The notes under the pieces were generated by a model, which searched no databases, was not told the origin of the DNA, and saw only the letters and a program-made list of their open reading frames with translations. DNA of 64,000 nucleotides, taken from the NCBI RefSeq assembly GCF_014697575.1, contig NZ_JACJSC010000012.1:79536-143535 (forward strand), read 5' to 3'. Shown one piece after another: positions 18,130-28,777 of the stretch. The stretch is from Planktothrix sp. FACHB-1365 (GTDB lineage: Bacteria; Cyanobacteriota; Cyanobacteriia; Cyanobacteriales; Microcoleaceae). The position numbers and the translations under genes are program-made. The first letter of the stretch is position 1. The number at the start of each line of letters is the position of its first letter.

Positions 18130-21100
18130 ATAATACCTTTGACCTCCGATAATAAGAGTTGTGTTGCCTGTTCAGCTTCTAAGGGTTTAGCGAACAGATA
18201 GCCTTGTCCAAAGGGACAGCCTAATTGATGTAAAATTTTTCGTTGTTCACGGGTTTCTATGCCTTCGGCAACCACATCTAATTCTAAATTTTGAGCTAAA
18301 GAAATAATAGCTTTAACAATTTGTAAAGGTTGGCTGGTTTTTCCGGTAAAGGGGCTGGTTTTTTGATCTAAACGATTAACAAATGAGCGGTCAATTTTTA
18401 AACTATTTAAGGGGAATTGATGTAAATAACTCAAGGAAGAATACCCGGTTCCAAAATCATCAATGGATAAATGAATTTTGCGAGATCTTAATTGCGCTAG
18501 AATAATAAATGAGGTGGCTAAATTTTCCATAATCACACTTTCAGTAATTTCTAGCTTTAAATCACTGGGATTACAACCTGTTTCTGCTAGAATTTGATCG
18601 ATTTGTTCTAAAAGGTTGGGTTGGCAAAGCTGTTTACTCGATAAATTAACACTCATGGTTAACGGATAAATGTTAGCCTCCAGATGATGTTTTTTGCTAG
18701 AAGGTTGGGTTGTTAAAGCTGTATGAAAACCCGCAAATTTTTGAGCTAATTGTTCTTGCCAAACTCGCAGTTGATGACAAGCTTCGCGTAAAACCCAAGC
18801 CCCTAATGGAATAATTAATCCCGTTTCTTCTGCAACTGGAATAAACTCCGCAGGTGAGACTAAACCTCGTTTTGGATGAAACCAACGGACTAAGGCTTCA
18901 AATCCTGTAATTTTACCCGTAGATAAAGAAACAATCGGTTGATAATAAACTTTAAAACCCTTGAGATTTATGGGTTGAGGTGGAGAAGATTCTAATAAAT
19001 GTTCTGTCGTTTGTAAGACCTTGGGATGAGGATTTTCTGAAGGCGTTAAGGATTCTGAACGGGGGGGAGTTCCGATTCGCATTCGCCCATAAATCGCCTG
19101 TCTTAAATCCGTTTCAAGCTGCAACATTGACATCGCTTGACTATGAATCGTTAAGTCAAACACTTCATATCGAGCTTTACCTTTGGCTTTTGCCCGATAC
19201 ATGGCAATATCGGCATCTCGTAAAAAATCTTCAGGATTATTATACAATAAACACTGATAAGATTCACTATCATTTTCCAATTGCTGATAATAACCTCGGC
19301 TGGGAACAATCCCAATACTAACGGTTGTAAAAATCTCATGTCCTTGAATATAAAACGGCTGAGTTAATTCATCATGAATTTTCTCCGCCATTCTCGTCGC
19401 ATCGGTAATATTTTGAATCTGATGAATCAAAATTGTGAATTCATCTCCCCCTAAACGAGCAACGGTATCAACCGGATTAACACAGTAGAGAAGGCGGTGA
19501 GAAATTTCAATTAAGAGTTGATCTCCAATCAAATGTCCTAAACTATCATTTACAACTTTAAACCGATCTAAATCTAAAAATAAAACGGCAAACTGATAAT
19601 TAGGTTCTTTGCGAGATCGTTTTAAGGCTTGGGCTAAACGTTCATTAAAAAAGCTACGATTTGGCAGTTGGGTCAGGGCATCATGTAAAGCTTCATACAT
19701 CAGTTGAGCTTCAAATCGTTTTCGTTCGGTAATATCCCGAATAATAATTTGAATCGCCAATTGACCTTGATACGTTGCTGGAATTCCTACAATTTCGACA
19801 TCAATTACTTCTCCGGTTAACCGAGTTAATTTTTGTTCTATTAAATCTAAAGGTTGCTGTTTGTTGATTGGGTCTTGAATTTGAGACTGAATTAAAGTCA
19901 AATAATCAGGAGGAAGAAAATCAAAAATAGAACGACCGATTAAATCTTGAGGACGATTAGCTCCTAAAAGTTTGGCTCCAGCCATATTAATATAAACCAA
20001 TTCTTCTCCATTATGAATAGCAATGGTTTCGGGAGACAATTCGACTAAACGGCGATAGCGTTCTTCGCTTTCTCGCAAAGCTAACTCCGCTTTTGCCCGT
20101 TGTTGTTCCGTTTGGTTAGCAGCAATAAATCGACCAATACTTTGAGCCATTAATTCTAAAATTTCCAGTTCATGGGATTCATAAGTAATGGTTTTAGCTT
20201 CTAAACAAGCAAACCCCAATGTGCCATAAATTTCGCCATTAACCCATAAGGGTGTTCCTAAACAGGTTTCTAAATGAAATCTTTGATAGCTTTCAAGTTG
20301 ATTGAATTGAGAATTTTTCCCAATCTGGGTATGAACTTGGGTCGTCTGGGTCTGAATCACTTGCTTACAGTAACTTTCTTCTAAAGGGATAATACTACCC
20401 GGTTGAATTAAATCTAAATCTGAATGAACCGTATCGATAATAATCTGATTGTTTTCTATTCGGCTAATAAAACCCATAGACAGTTGAAAAATTTCACAAC
20501 CCGCCTGAAGATAATCCCGAAAGAGTTCATTCAAATTTTGATGGTTATAGGTGGTAATCCGATGTAAATTTTTGAGATGGGAACTAAACTGAGCCAAAGC
20601 TTGGGATTTTGAAACTAAATCTTGTTCAGATTGTTTGCGTTTAGTTATGTCTGCTTGGATGCCAATAAAATGGGTCAAATGCCCTTTAGGACTATACACC
20701 GGAGCGATGGAAAGTTCATTCCAAAAAAACGTCCCATCTTTGCGATAATTCCGCAATTCTACATGACATTCTGTTCCTTCTAAAATCCCTCGGCGAATGG
20801 CTTCAACTTCTGGCTTGTTAGGATCATTCCCTTGTAAAAATCGGCAATTTTTTCCTAAAACTTCTTCTCGGCTGTATCCGGTAATTTGCTCAAACCCAGA
20901 ATTAACAAAAATAATTGGATTATCCGGTTGAGTCGCATCGGTAATCACAATTCCATTACTACTACTATCAATCGCCCGTTCCATTAAATGTAACCGTTCT
21001 TCGGCCCGATGGCGTTCAATGGCTGCGGCTAACACATTGGCAATGGCTTCCAAAAAATGAACATCTTCTGGGGTAAACTGACGAGGGTTATGGCTATGGA

Positions 21101-22403
21101 CACTTAAAACTCCCCAGGTCATGGATACCGGAAACTGTAATTGTTCTGGGCTGACTATTGAGTCTTGGCCCCAACGGGAAATCACCACACTCATCCCGCT
21201 AATAATTCGATGATTATGCAGCAGGGGACTCCCGGAAAATCGAGTTTCTACCCGCAAATCATCCACAATCACAGGTTCATTTTTGAATAAGGTATACCCG
21301 GCTTGAGAGGTGACATGGGCACTAACCCGGGCATTCCCCACCAGTCCCCGTTGCCAACCGACGCCCGCCCGCAACCAAAACGCATGGCCACCGGGCATGA
21401 GTTCCAAGAGTTTACAATATTCTACATCCAGGGTTTTGACGACGGCAGAAACCACTTCATTCATCAAGGTGCCCAGGTCGGACTGAATCAAAGCTTGTTG
21501 ACCCAGGTAAGCAACGGTCGCCTGCTGACTGACCTTGGATTGTAAAGTGGCTAAGAGTTGATGTTGAACTGGAAGGGCTGGAATTTCTTCCAAGATTTCC
21601 TGAACGTTGATTAACAGGGTTGTTAACTGGCCGAATTCGTTGCGTAAAGGTAAAATCGTTGTCCGACACTGGCTTAATGTTCCATCTTGGCGTTGCCAGG
21701 GCAGGTCACGGGTACAGCCGGAACAGTTATAGCAATGATTTTGAGCGCAGAGGTCAGTAACCAGATGATGAAACAGGGGAAAATTTAAGGCTTCTAGGGT
21801 TTTACCCAGAACTTGAGATTTGTCATAACCAAACATCTGTGTGGCTGTGGTATTCCACTCAATAATCTGGTCTTCTGCATTAATTAAAATTACCCCGTCT
21901 TGCCAATGATCAAAACTGGGGATAGGGCGTGACGGTAGGGGATGATGGGAGAAATTTGGAATCAGATTCGAGTAGGTGGATACAATCAATGATTCCCCAT
22001 TCAGCGTCAATAACCGCATGGAGATCATTGTCCAGTAAAGCGCTCCATCAGCCTTCTTGACTTGTAGGGGTTGTTGTTGAATACAATTTTTTTTTCGCAG
22101 TGTTTCCAGCAGGATTTCTCGATCCGTGAGATTGGCAAATAGATCGGAATCAGTAAAATTTAAAGGTTCGCCGATCAGAAATCCAAAGGTGTTTTGAAAG
22201 CAAGAATTGTAATAATAAATTCGGCCATCAGTCACCCGGCTGATTAGCAAGGGAACTTGCAATAATTCTGCAATAACTTGTATTAGGGCTTGGCTGTCTT
22301 GCAATGCAACCTCCACATCCGAATCCATGACCCATCTGCGATCAATGGATGCAATGGGATAAAGTTGTTCTTGATCTCCCTGTGTCCCGTGTTTGTTGAG
22401 CAT
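18126..22403 (-). CDS. Multi-sensor PAS/GAF/GGDEF/EAL protein
   Basis: About 1425 residues without membrane segments. Order: PAS (about 50-150), PAS (165-270), GAF (300-465), PAS/PAC with NCRFLQGN (470-600), GAF (610-770), PAS (785-900), GGDEF (905-1080) and EAL (1150-1415). The GAF domains have no clear bilin-attachment Cys. The [11 protein letters not shown] differs from the LOV signature NCRFLQG only after it, so flavin-type sensing is possible. The cyclase loop is GGDEF and its inhibitory site reads NPVD, not RxxD. EAL residues are complete: [41 protein letters not shown]. Both synthesis and breakdown of cyclic di-GMP are possible. The start at 22403 is preferred over TTG at 22406. Confidence 0.9.
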   Translation of the reverse strand: MLNKHGTQGDQEQLYPIASIDRRWVMDSDVEVALQDSQALIQVIAELLQVPLLISRVTDGRIYYYNSCFQNTFGFLIGEPLNFTDSDLFANLTDREILLETLRKKNCIQQQPLQVKKADGALYWTMISMRLLTLNGESLIVSTYSNLIPNFSHHPLPSRPIPSFDHWQDGVILINAEDQIIEWNTTATQMFGYDKSQVLGKTLEALNFPLFHHLVTDLCAQNHCYNCSGCTRDLPWQRQDGTLSQCRTTILPLRNEFGQLTTLLINVQEILEEIPALPVQHQLLATLQSKVSQQATVAYLGQQALIQSDLGTLMNEVVSAVVKTLDVEYCKLLELMPGGHAFWLRAGVGWQRGLVGNARVSAHVTSQAGYTLFKNEPVIVDDLRVETRFSGSPLLHNHRIISGMSVVISRWGQDSIVSPEQLQFPVSMTWGVLSVHSHNPRQFTPEDVHFLEAIANVLAAAIERHRAEERLHLMERAIDSSSNGIVITDATQPDNPIIFVNSGFEQITGYSREEVLGKNCRFLQGNDPNKPEVEAIRRGILEGTECHVELRNYRKDGTFFWNELSIAPVYSPKGHLTHFIGIQADITKRKQSEQDLVSKSQALAQFSSHLKNLHRITTYNHQNLNELFRDYLQAGCEIFQLSMGFISRIENNQIIIDTVHSDLDLIQPGSIIPLEESYCKQVIQTQTTQVHTQIGKNSQFNQLESYQRFHLETCLGTPLWVNGEIYGTLGFACLEAKTITYESHELEILELMAQSIGRFIAANQTEQQRAKAELALRESEERYRRLVELSPETIAIHNGEELVYINMAGAKLLGANRPQDLIGRSIFDFLPPDYLTLIQSQIQDPINKQQPLDLIEQKLTRLTGEVIDVEIVGIPATYQGQLAIQIIIRDITERKRFEAQLMYEALHDALTQLPNRSFFNERLAQALKRSRKEPNYQFAVLFLDLDRFKVVNDSLGHLIGDQLLIEISHRLLYCVNPVDTVARLGGDEFTILIHQIQNITDATRMAEKIHDELTQPFYIQGHEIFTTVSIGIVPSRGYYQQLENDSESYQCLLYNNPEDFLRDADIAMYRAKAKGKARYEVFDLTIHSQAMSMLQLETDLRQAIYGRMRIGTPPRSESLTPSENPHPKVLQTTEHLLESSPPQPINLKGFKVYYQPIVSLSTGKITGFEALVRWFHPKRGLVSPAEFIPVAEETGLIIPLGAWVLREACHQLRVWQEQLAQKFAGFHTALTTQPSSKKHHLEANIYPLTMSVNLSSKQLCQPNLLEQIDQILAETGCNPSDLKLEITESVIMENLATSFIILAQLRSRKIHLSIDDFGTGYSSLSYLHQFPLNSLKIDRSFVNRLDQKTSPFTGKTSQPLQIVKAIISLAQNLELDVVAEGIETREQRKILHQLGCPFGQGYLFAKPLEAEQATQLLLSEVKGII

Positions 22404-22988
22404 CAACTAGGTTCCAGCATTTTTGGTTCGATTACTCGTGGTTATCGCTCACTGGCAGAGTATTCGATGCACCAAGGGTTTTTATCTGCTCCTCCCTATA
22501 TATTCTACGATTATCATCATTAAATTTTGACTTTTTTAACGAAAATTAAAAAAAAGTTAACGGACATCTAGGCTTTGATTTAACAGCAGTGTCACTACAA
22601 GAGCAAAATTGCTTGCTCAATTAATGCCCTTGTCCCTGATAATTCTTTCTAAAAATAAAAATTTTAGGGTGAAAATCGAGGTGTTTCGTTACTTTTGTGT
22701 TACAATCAAGATCCTACTTAAATCTTAGAAGGATTGCATCTCTCTACAGAAGGATCAAGCTGCTGGGAAAATTTTCTCTACATTAAAACAAATCAATTTA
22801 GACGATCTCATGTAGCTCTTTTTTCAAATCTGATTAAACCATCGCAATTGTGATCACCAGAGAGAAGAAGAAATAAAGAACAGAATATCCTGAAAATTTG
22901 AAGTTAGTAAATATTAAGGGAATAGGGATAAAGTGATTATTTTCGAGTTGAATTCCCTACACCCTCATTTTTTTGTTGGGGTTTACTG
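22404..22988. other. 585-bp intergenic region
   Basis: No convincing gene is seen. The region lies between the cphA stop and the start of the large GGDEF/EAL gene (both minus strand), so it should hold that gene's promoter. It is very AT-rich around 22520-22560. No clear terminator hairpin for cphA was found. Confidence 0.5.
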
Positions 22989-25577
22989 TTACTGAAGCAA
23001 CGCCAGGACTCGTTTAACGCTTTCGGGGAAAATCACAACCAGGCTACCAGGAGAAGCTTCCTTGAAGGCTGTTTCAAGGGCTGCTGTTTCTTGGAGAATA
23101 ATATCACAGTCAAAATCAGGATTTTCCTGTTTAATCCCAATCTGAATATATTTAGCCACGTCTCCCCTTGGACATCCGCGATTATCCTCATCTTCTTTAA
23201 TAATAATGCGCTCGAACATTTGCGCCGCCAAGCGTCCTAATTCGATAAAATCTTCCTTACGGCGATCGCCCGGTGCACCAACAACTCCAATCCGTTTACC
23301 ATCGGGCCAATTACGAACAAACTCCAAAATCGCTTGGAAACTCGCTCGATTATGGGCATAATCCAATAAAATATGGAAAGACTGATAAGGAATTAAATTC
23401 ATCCGCCCAGGGGTTTGTTCCACCGACATCTCAAACGTCCGCAACCCCTGACTAATCTCGGCAATGGTCACGCCCTGGAGATAGGCTGCTAAACTCGCAG
23501 CAAGGGCATTGGCAATCATAAAGGGCGCTAACCCGCGTAACGTTAGGGGAACATTGGCCATTTGTTCAACGCGGATCATTTGTTCTCCTTTTAAAAAGGA
23601 TAAATAACCGGATTCATAAATCGCAGCAACGCCTCCCTGGGCAACGTGTTCATTCACAATCGGGTTATCAGCTTGGAATGAAAAATAAGCAACTTTCGCT
23701 TTTAAGTGTGATGCCATCGCGGCGACTAACGGATCATCGGCATTTAACACAGCATACTTGTGAGCTACTTTTGCCACAACACTTTTGACGTCTGCCATTT
23801 CTTCAACGGTGTTAATATCCTGTAACCCTAAATGGTCTTCAGACACATTCAACACCACTCCCACATCACAACGATTAAACCCTAAGCCAGACCGGAGAAT
23901 TCCCCCCCGTGCGGCTTCTAAAACCGCAATTTCAACCGTCGGATCATTTAAAATTAAAGCGGCACTAGCAGGCCCGGTATTGTCTCCCGCTTCGGCTAAA
24001 AAATCTCCGATATAAGTGCCGTCGGTGGTGGTATACCCAACGACTTTTTGAGTTTGTTTAAAAATATGGGCCGTTAAACGGGTGGTGGTGGTTTTACCGT
24101 TGGTTCCGGTAATGGCGGTAATCGGAATCTGGGCGGAGGTTCCGGGAGGATACAGCATATCCACAATCGGGGCTGCCACGTTGCGGGGGTTGCCTTCATT
24201 GGGTTGAATGTGCATCCGTAACCCTGGTGCGGCGTTAACTTCCACAATGACTCCATCCACTTCCCGCAATGGCCGACTAATATCGGGGGCGGTAATATCA
24301 ATTCCGGCAATATCTAAACCGATAATTTGAGCCGCCCGTTCTGCAATCCAAATATTTTCCGGGTGGATTTCATCGGTACGGTCAATTGCAATACCCCCGG
24401 TACTTAAATTTGCGGTTGCTTTGAGATAACAAACCTGTCCCGATTTAGGAATACTGTCTAAATGATAACCTTGTTGATCTAAAATATCAATACTTTGGCG
24501 ATCTATTTCAATACGAGTTAACATATTTTCGTGACCCATTCCACGACGAGGATCACGGTTCGTGTCTTCGACTAATTCGACTAAGGTGGAACGACCATTT
24601 CCAACTACATGAGCCGGAACTCGTTGAGCGACTGCCACAACTTTTCCTTGGACAACTAAGACGCGATAATCATTGCCTTTATAGTAACGTTCAACAATCA
24701 CACTGCCGATTTTAGATTCATTTTTTGCCATTTGATAAGCATCTTCAGCTTCATGCCAAGTTTGAATATCCAGAGTAATACCACGACCATGATTTCCATC
24801 CAAAGGTTTTAAAACAATGGGAAATCCCCCAATATTATCAATGGCATTTTCTAAATCATCTAAACTATTAATTACCGTGCCTTTGGGAACGGGTAAACGG
24901 GCTGCATCTAAGAGGGTTTTTGTGCCTTCTTTATCGCAAGCAAATTCAATGGCTAAAATATTACTACCATCGGTTTGTGACGCTTGAATTCGTCGTTGAT
25001 TTTTACCATAACCGAGTTGAATCACATGGCGGGCGGGTAATTCTCTCCAAGGAATTCCACGAGATTCTGCTTCTTGAACAATAGCCTCCGTTGTTGGGCC
25101 GAGTTGAGCGTCTAGGAAAATTTCTTGTAAGTCTTGTAAATCGTGTTGCAGTTCTGTTTTGCGATAATATCCATCATCAATTAAACGATGGCATAACCTC
25201 ACGGCGGCTCGGGCTGCATAGCGTCCCGCTTCAGCAATTTTATATTGAAAAATGACCCGGTAGACTCCGGTTTGAGAACTGGGACGAGTACAACCAAATT
25301 CGACAGGCATTCCCGCTAAGGTTTGCAATTCTAAGGCAACTTGTAGCACGATATCACTCATCAAGATTCCGGTTTTTACATTTGTCATGAAATCTTGATA
25401 TTTGGATTGATTGAAATGGGGGAAGATTTCTAGTAGTCCTTCGTAGAACTCTGGAATTTCAGGGGTGTAGCGATTATCCTTTTCTAAATCGAGGTGAATA
25501 ATAATCAGGTGATGGTGCTCAATACTCCAATAGTTCGGCCCGCATAAGGTCTGGGTTTTTAGAATTTTCATACTCAT
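22989..25577 (-). CDS. cphA: Cyanophycin synthetase
   Basis: The 862-residue enzyme polymerises aspartate and arginine into cyanophycin. It has the family N-terminal domain beginning MKILKTQTLCGPNYWSI, an ATP-grasp domain (about 220-470, with PIVLKPLDGNHGRGI and VIVEVNAAPGLRMH), and a Mur ligase-like domain with P-loop ITGTNGKTTTTRL (about 490) and LLDYAHN. The length is normal for CphA1. The cyanophycinase gene cphB, often directly upstream, is absent: the upstream neighbour is a GST. Confidence 0.97.
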   Translation of the reverse strand: MSMKILKTQTLCGPNYWSIEHHHLIIIHLDLEKDNRYTPEIPEFYEGLLEIFPHFNQSKYQDFMTNVKTGILMSDIVLQVALELQTLAGMPVEFGCTRPSSQTGVYRVIFQYKIAEAGRYAARAAVRLCHRLIDDGYYRKTELQHDLQDLQEIFLDAQLGPTTEAIVQEAESRGIPWRELPARHVIQLGYGKNQRRIQASQTDGSNILAIEFACDKEGTKTLLDAARLPVPKGTVINSLDDLENAIDNIGGFPIVLKPLDGNHGRGITLDIQTWHEAEDAYQMAKNESKIGSVIVERYYKGNDYRVLVVQGKVVAVAQRVPAHVVGNGRSTLVELVEDTNRDPRRGMGHENMLTRIEIDRQSIDILDQQGYHLDSIPKSGQVCYLKATANLSTGGIAIDRTDEIHPENIWIAERAAQIIGLDIAGIDITAPDISRPLREVDGVIVEVNAAPGLRMHIQPNEGNPRNVAAPIVDMLYPPGTSAQIPITAITGTNGKTTTTRLTAHIFKQTQKVVGYTTTDGTYIGDFLAEAGDNTGPASAALILNDPTVEIAVLEAARGGILRSGLGFNRCDVGVVLNVSEDHLGLQDINTVEEMADVKSVVAKVAHKYAVLNADDPLVAAMASHLKAKVAYFSFQADNPIVNEHVAQGGVAAIYESGYLSFLKGEQMIRVEQMANVPLTLRGLAPFMIANALAASLAAYLQGVTIAEISQGLRTFEMSVEQTPGRMNLIPYQSFHILLDYAHNRASFQAILEFVRNWPDGKRIGVVGAPGDRRKEDFIELGRLAAQMFERIIIKEDEDNRGCPRGDVAKYIQIGIKQENPDFDCDIILQETAALETAFKEASPGSLVVIFPESVKRVLALLQ

Positions 25578-25792
25578 TGCCTCCTAAACTTTTGAATTCA
25601 GTGATTTGTGTTCCTCTTCATGGGGGAATCTTAGGCAACTCCAATTCACGATTTCAGCTTAGGGTAAATTATCCCACAATTTCAGAAAATGGGCGGGGTA
25701 AATTCCTAGAAATTGGGTAATTTTTTCTAAAATTTAAGGAAAATATTAGATTCTGTAGCTAAAGCCTATCGGATTAATTTTTTACGGCTATT

Positions 25793-26395
25793 TTAAAAAT
25801 CCATAGGAATATAATTAGATTGATCAATTAAACGTTTGATCCAAGATTGAATAGCCGGAAATGAAGTTAATTTAAAATCCCCTTCTTCGGCAACATGGGT
25901 ATAAGCAAATAAACTGATATCGGCAATAGTATAGCGATCGCCTACAAAAAAGCGATGCGTTTCTAAATGGTTTTCCATAACTTGTAAGGCTGCATAACCG
26001 GGTTGACGTTTTTGTTCTAATGCTTGTTGATAGTCCTGAGCTTTTCCTAAAATTTTGATCCAATAGCGGGAGGTAGCAATATAAGGTTCATGACTATATT
26101 GTTCAAAAAACATCCATTGCAGGACTTGAGTTTGTTCAAAGCGATCCTCTGGAAAAAACTCTGTTCCTTGACTTAAATAAAATAAAATAGCATTTGATTC
26201 GGGTAAAAACTTTCCGGTTTCTAATTCTAAAACGGGAACTCGTCCGTTAGAATTTTTCTTTAAAAATTCAGGTGTGCGACTTTCTCCTTTGACAATATCA
26301 ATTTCAATGCGTTCAAAGGGAAGATGCAGTTGAGTTAACAGCAAACGAACTTTATAGCAATTTCCAGAGGTGGAATACTCATACAACCTGAACAT
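25793..26395 (-). CDS. Glutathione S-transferase family protein
   Basis: From the ATG at 26395 the protein has 200 residues: a thioredoxin-like N-terminal domain (FRLYEYSTSGNCYKVRLLLTQL, the glutathione-site SxxCxK region) with the cis-Pro motif GRVPVLEL and LPESNAILFYL, and an all-helical C-terminal domain with the N-capping box TIADISLFAYTHVA. A longer frame starts at 26437, but the GST fold begins at 26395. Substrate unknown. Confidence 0.85.
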   Translation of the reverse strand: MFRLYEYSTSGNCYKVRLLLTQLHLPFERIEIDIVKGESRTPEFLKKNSNGRVPVLELETGKFLPESNAILFYLSQGTEFFPEDRFEQTQVLQWMFFEQYSHEPYIATSRYWIKILGKAQDYQQALEQKRQPGYAALQVMENHLETHRFFVGDRYTIADISLFAYTHVAEEGDFKLTSFPAIQSWIKRLIDQSNYIPMDF

Positions 26396-26661
26396 AGAAT
26401 TTATCCTCTTTTTAAAGTCACAATTGATCAACTTCAATATACCATTAAAGCATTAAGACTCAGACATATCTATCTACTAAATGTTGACAAATTTGAAATT
26501 ATGTGATAAAGTTAGTGAGATTTACAGCTATTCTAAAATTTGCAGAAAATTTCTGGGCGATAGAGATCAAATTCCCCTCTACAAGTAATATAAAAATATC
26601 AATAAAATAGCTGTATCATCAATAAATCGAGGTTAACGACTTACAGGGAGAGGAGCGATTA

Positions 26662-27837
26662 ATGGCTCAAGAAACGATGAGTAAAACCCGATTGGAATTC
26701 TCCGAAGTGCCAATCGCCAAAGAACCGATCTCGGTAGAAGCTTATGCCGATGAACTCATGGACGACATTTTTTCCGATGTCGAACGTGTGATGCAGGGAG
26801 AATCCCGGCTACCCCAGGAACCTGCACAACCGGAATTTGTTTCGCTAAAATCGATTAAAGTTCCTCAGATTATTCTGCCTCCAATGCCCCGGTCGGAGGA
26901 AGAAGACGCCGAAAAATTACGCGATGCCAGCGCAGAAAAATCCTCTCCATCCCTGGATCGGATTCTGCTCATCGCCGCGTTTTCATCATTATTGATTACC
27001 TTATTATTATGGTTAGCAACCCGGGGCGGTTTAGGGCGGTTATTTGCCCCCGAACCTGTCGCTATAGCCCCGGAACCGGTTTTAGATGCCAAAACTAAAG
27101 CGGATATTCAATTTTCCAATTATATTGAGCGATCCCTGAGCAATATTCAACAACAGAATCAACAAACCCCGTTAGGGTTGCCCCTTTTACCTCCACCTGT
27201 TCCTAACACAGCCTTACCCACCCTTCCAGTTCCTGGGACTCCTCCCGTTGCTCAGACGGCTCCTGTGATGGATACTAATAACCTCGTCGCCGCGATTAAC
27301 CGTGTGGCGGGGGCGATTCAAGATGCGTCGAATCAAACAGCCTCTCTGTCTCAACAGGTGATGAATACTTTGGCTAAGGGACAACAACCCGCGCCGCCTG
27401 TCTCAACGGCGGTTCCCGGTGGCCGGAATTCGGGTTCTGTGCCCGCACCTGCGCCTAAAACAACCACCCCAGCCCCCAAACCGGAAGCGCAAGCCAAACC
27501 TGCTCCAGCTTTGGAAGCGGTTCCCCCCACACCCCAAATTCAACAAGCTGCACCCGAAAGTAGTCCTGTGCCACCCCCTGCGGCGGTGACTCCACCCCCC
27601 GCAGAACAGCCTACAGCCGTTAACCCTGCACCTGCAACCACCCATACCTTAGTGGGGATTTTGGAATTGGGTGATCGTTCGGCGGCTTTGTTTGAAATTA
27701 ACGGAGTGGCTCGTCGCATCTATGTGGGTGAAACCGTCGGAGCCAGTGGTTGGTCATTGGTTGAAGTCGCTAACCAAGAAGCTGTCATTCGTCGTAATGG
27801 GGAAGTTCGGACTATTTTTGTCGGACAACAGTTCTAA
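26662..27837 (+). CDS. Single-pass protein with GspC/PilP-like C-terminal domain
   Basis: This 391-residue protein has an acidic cytoplasmic N terminus, one membrane segment at about 101-119 (ILLIAAFSSLLITLLLWLA), a long Pro/Ala-rich linker (about 155-325) and a compact beta domain of about 60 residues at the end (LVGILELGDRSAALFEI...IYVGETV...IFVGQQF). That ending resembles the periplasmic homology-region domain of GspC or PilP, which docks onto secretins in type II secretion and type IV pili. The assignment is by pattern only. GGGAGAGGAG is a strong ribosome site before the ATG. Confidence 0.55.
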   Translation: MAQETMSKTRLEFSEVPIAKEPISVEAYADELMDDIFSDVERVMQGESRLPQEPAQPEFVSLKSIKVPQIILPPMPRSEEEDAEKLRDASAEKSSPSLDRILLIAAFSSLLITLLLWLATRGGLGRLFAPEPVAIAPEPVLDAKTKADIQFSNYIERSLSNIQQQNQQTPLGLPLLPPPVPNTALPTLPVPGTPPVAQTAPVMDTNNLVAAINRVAGAIQDASNQTASLSQQVMNTLAKGQQPAPPVSTAVPGGRNSGSVPAPAPKTTTPAPKPEAQAKPAPALEAVPPTPQIQQAAPESSPVPPPAAVTPPPAEQPTAVNPAPATTHTLVGILELGDRSAALFEINGVARRIYVGETVGASGWSLVEVANQEAVIRRNGEVRTIFVGQQF

Positions 27838-27857
27838 AATGTAGCTGTAGATCAGTC

Positions 27858-27924
27858 AAAGTCCCCCTTTTTAAGGCTATGCCCTGAGCTTGCCGAAGGG
27901 GGGATTTAGGGGGATCTAATCTAG
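27858..27924. repeat. AAAGTCCCCCTTTTTAAG...GGGGGATTTAGGGGGATC element with nested insertion
   Basis: This is the dispersed palindromic element also present at 51964-52031, but here about 21 bp (GCTATGCCCTGAGCTTGCCGA) sit in its centre. The inserted piece contains CCCTGAGCTTGCCGAAGGG, itself a hairpin-forming repeat. Confidence 0.75.
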
Positions 27925-27990
27925 GCAGATTGCTCAATTTTTCTGAACAGTTAGTTATTCCCCCTGTCCCCTTAGATTTAACTTTTAATT

Positions 27991-28584
27991 ATGGGTTTAT
28001 TTGAAGATTTTAGTCGATTTTTAGAGACTCGTTTAGAGGAGTTTCTCAAAGATAATCCCCATTTAGAATTACAAGCATTAGAAGAACAATTACGGGAACA
28101 AGAAGAGGATACATTACGGTTAATTGCTGAGTTGAACCGAGAAGAAAAAAAGCTACAAGCGGAAATTTTAGAAATTGCTCAGGATATTCAAAAATGGCAT
28201 AAATGGGTGCAAAAAGCACAAGCCGCCAATCGTTTAGATTTAGTCTCTGCGGCTCAAGAACGAGAAGCGGCGTTACTGCGTCAAGGAAATCAACGTTGGG
28301 GACAAATGCAAGGCGTGAAAGAACGGATTCAAAAATCTAAAGAACTCTATTATCAAGTGCAACAACGCCACAAAGAAGTTAAAGTCAAAGCGGCAGAAAT
28401 GGAAGCCAACCGTGTGAAATCACAAACTCAACAAAAAGCTCAAAATCCTTGGGAAACTCAAGGGTGGAATCAAAGTAAATCCTATAGCAGTTCAAATTCC
28501 TCTGGTGATCCTTTAGAAGAGAAATTTAAACAATGGGCAATCGATGATGAATTAGATCAGTTAAAGCGAAATAAGGGACGTTAA
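27991..28584 (+). CDS. Coiled-coil protein of unknown function
   Basis: The 197-residue protein starts MGLFEDFSRFLETRLEEFL and is almost entirely charged coiled coil from 20 to 150, with a Ser-rich hinge and a conserved-looking tail LEEKFKQWAIDDELDQLKR. It may belong to the cyanobacterial TIGR04376 family, which has no established role; this assignment is from memory and uncertain. The opening helix resembles membrane-binding helices of PspA-like proteins. No membrane segment. It appears monocistronic. Confidence 0.65.
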   Translation: MGLFEDFSRFLETRLEEFLKDNPHLELQALEEQLREQEEDTLRLIAELNREEKKLQAEILEIAQDIQKWHKWVQKAQAANRLDLVSAAQEREAALLRQGNQRWGQMQGVKERIQKSKELYYQVQQRHKEVKVKAAEMEANRVKSQTQQKAQNPWETQGWNQSKSYSSSNSSGDPLEEKFKQWAIDDELDQLKRNKGR

Positions 28585-28588
28585 ACTT

Positions 28589-28757
28589 TTATTCCTCGGA
28601 TTGTTCAAAATTCACTTGTTCATAAAGATCAGTTAAATTTATTTGAAACTCAACGGTACTTAAGGTTAAAATAGAATCAGCAGACTCATAAAAATTGAGT
28701 TGCCATTTTCCCGTATCTGTTTTAATAAATTGTTCAACTGAATATTGATATTGATCA
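28589..28757 (-). pseudogene. Uma2-family (DUF820) endonuclease remnant, C-terminal part
   Basis: Minus-strand codons read QYSVEQFIKTDTGKW, then QLNFYESADSILTLS and VEFQINLTDLYEQVNF before a stop. This is the typical C-terminal end of Uma2/DUF820 proteins, which are abundant in filamentous cyanobacteria. A stop codon bounds it upstream after about 56 codons and the PD-(D/E)XK catalytic core is missing, so it is a gene fragment left by a deletion. Confidence 0.7.
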
Positions 28758-28777
28758 ATTTATATCATATCCTTCTA

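Noticed and set aside
18980..19321. 113-codon plus-strand frame inside the GGDEF/EAL gene
   Set aside because: It is antisense to a gene with complete GGDEF and EAL motifs; no own features.
26395..26437. Longer start for the GST
   Set aside because: The GST fold begins at the later ATG; the extra 14 residues are basic and unlike the family.
27403..27645. Gly/Arg/Trp-rich minus-strand frame
   Set aside because: It is the antisense of the Pro/Ala-rich linker of the 391-residue protein.
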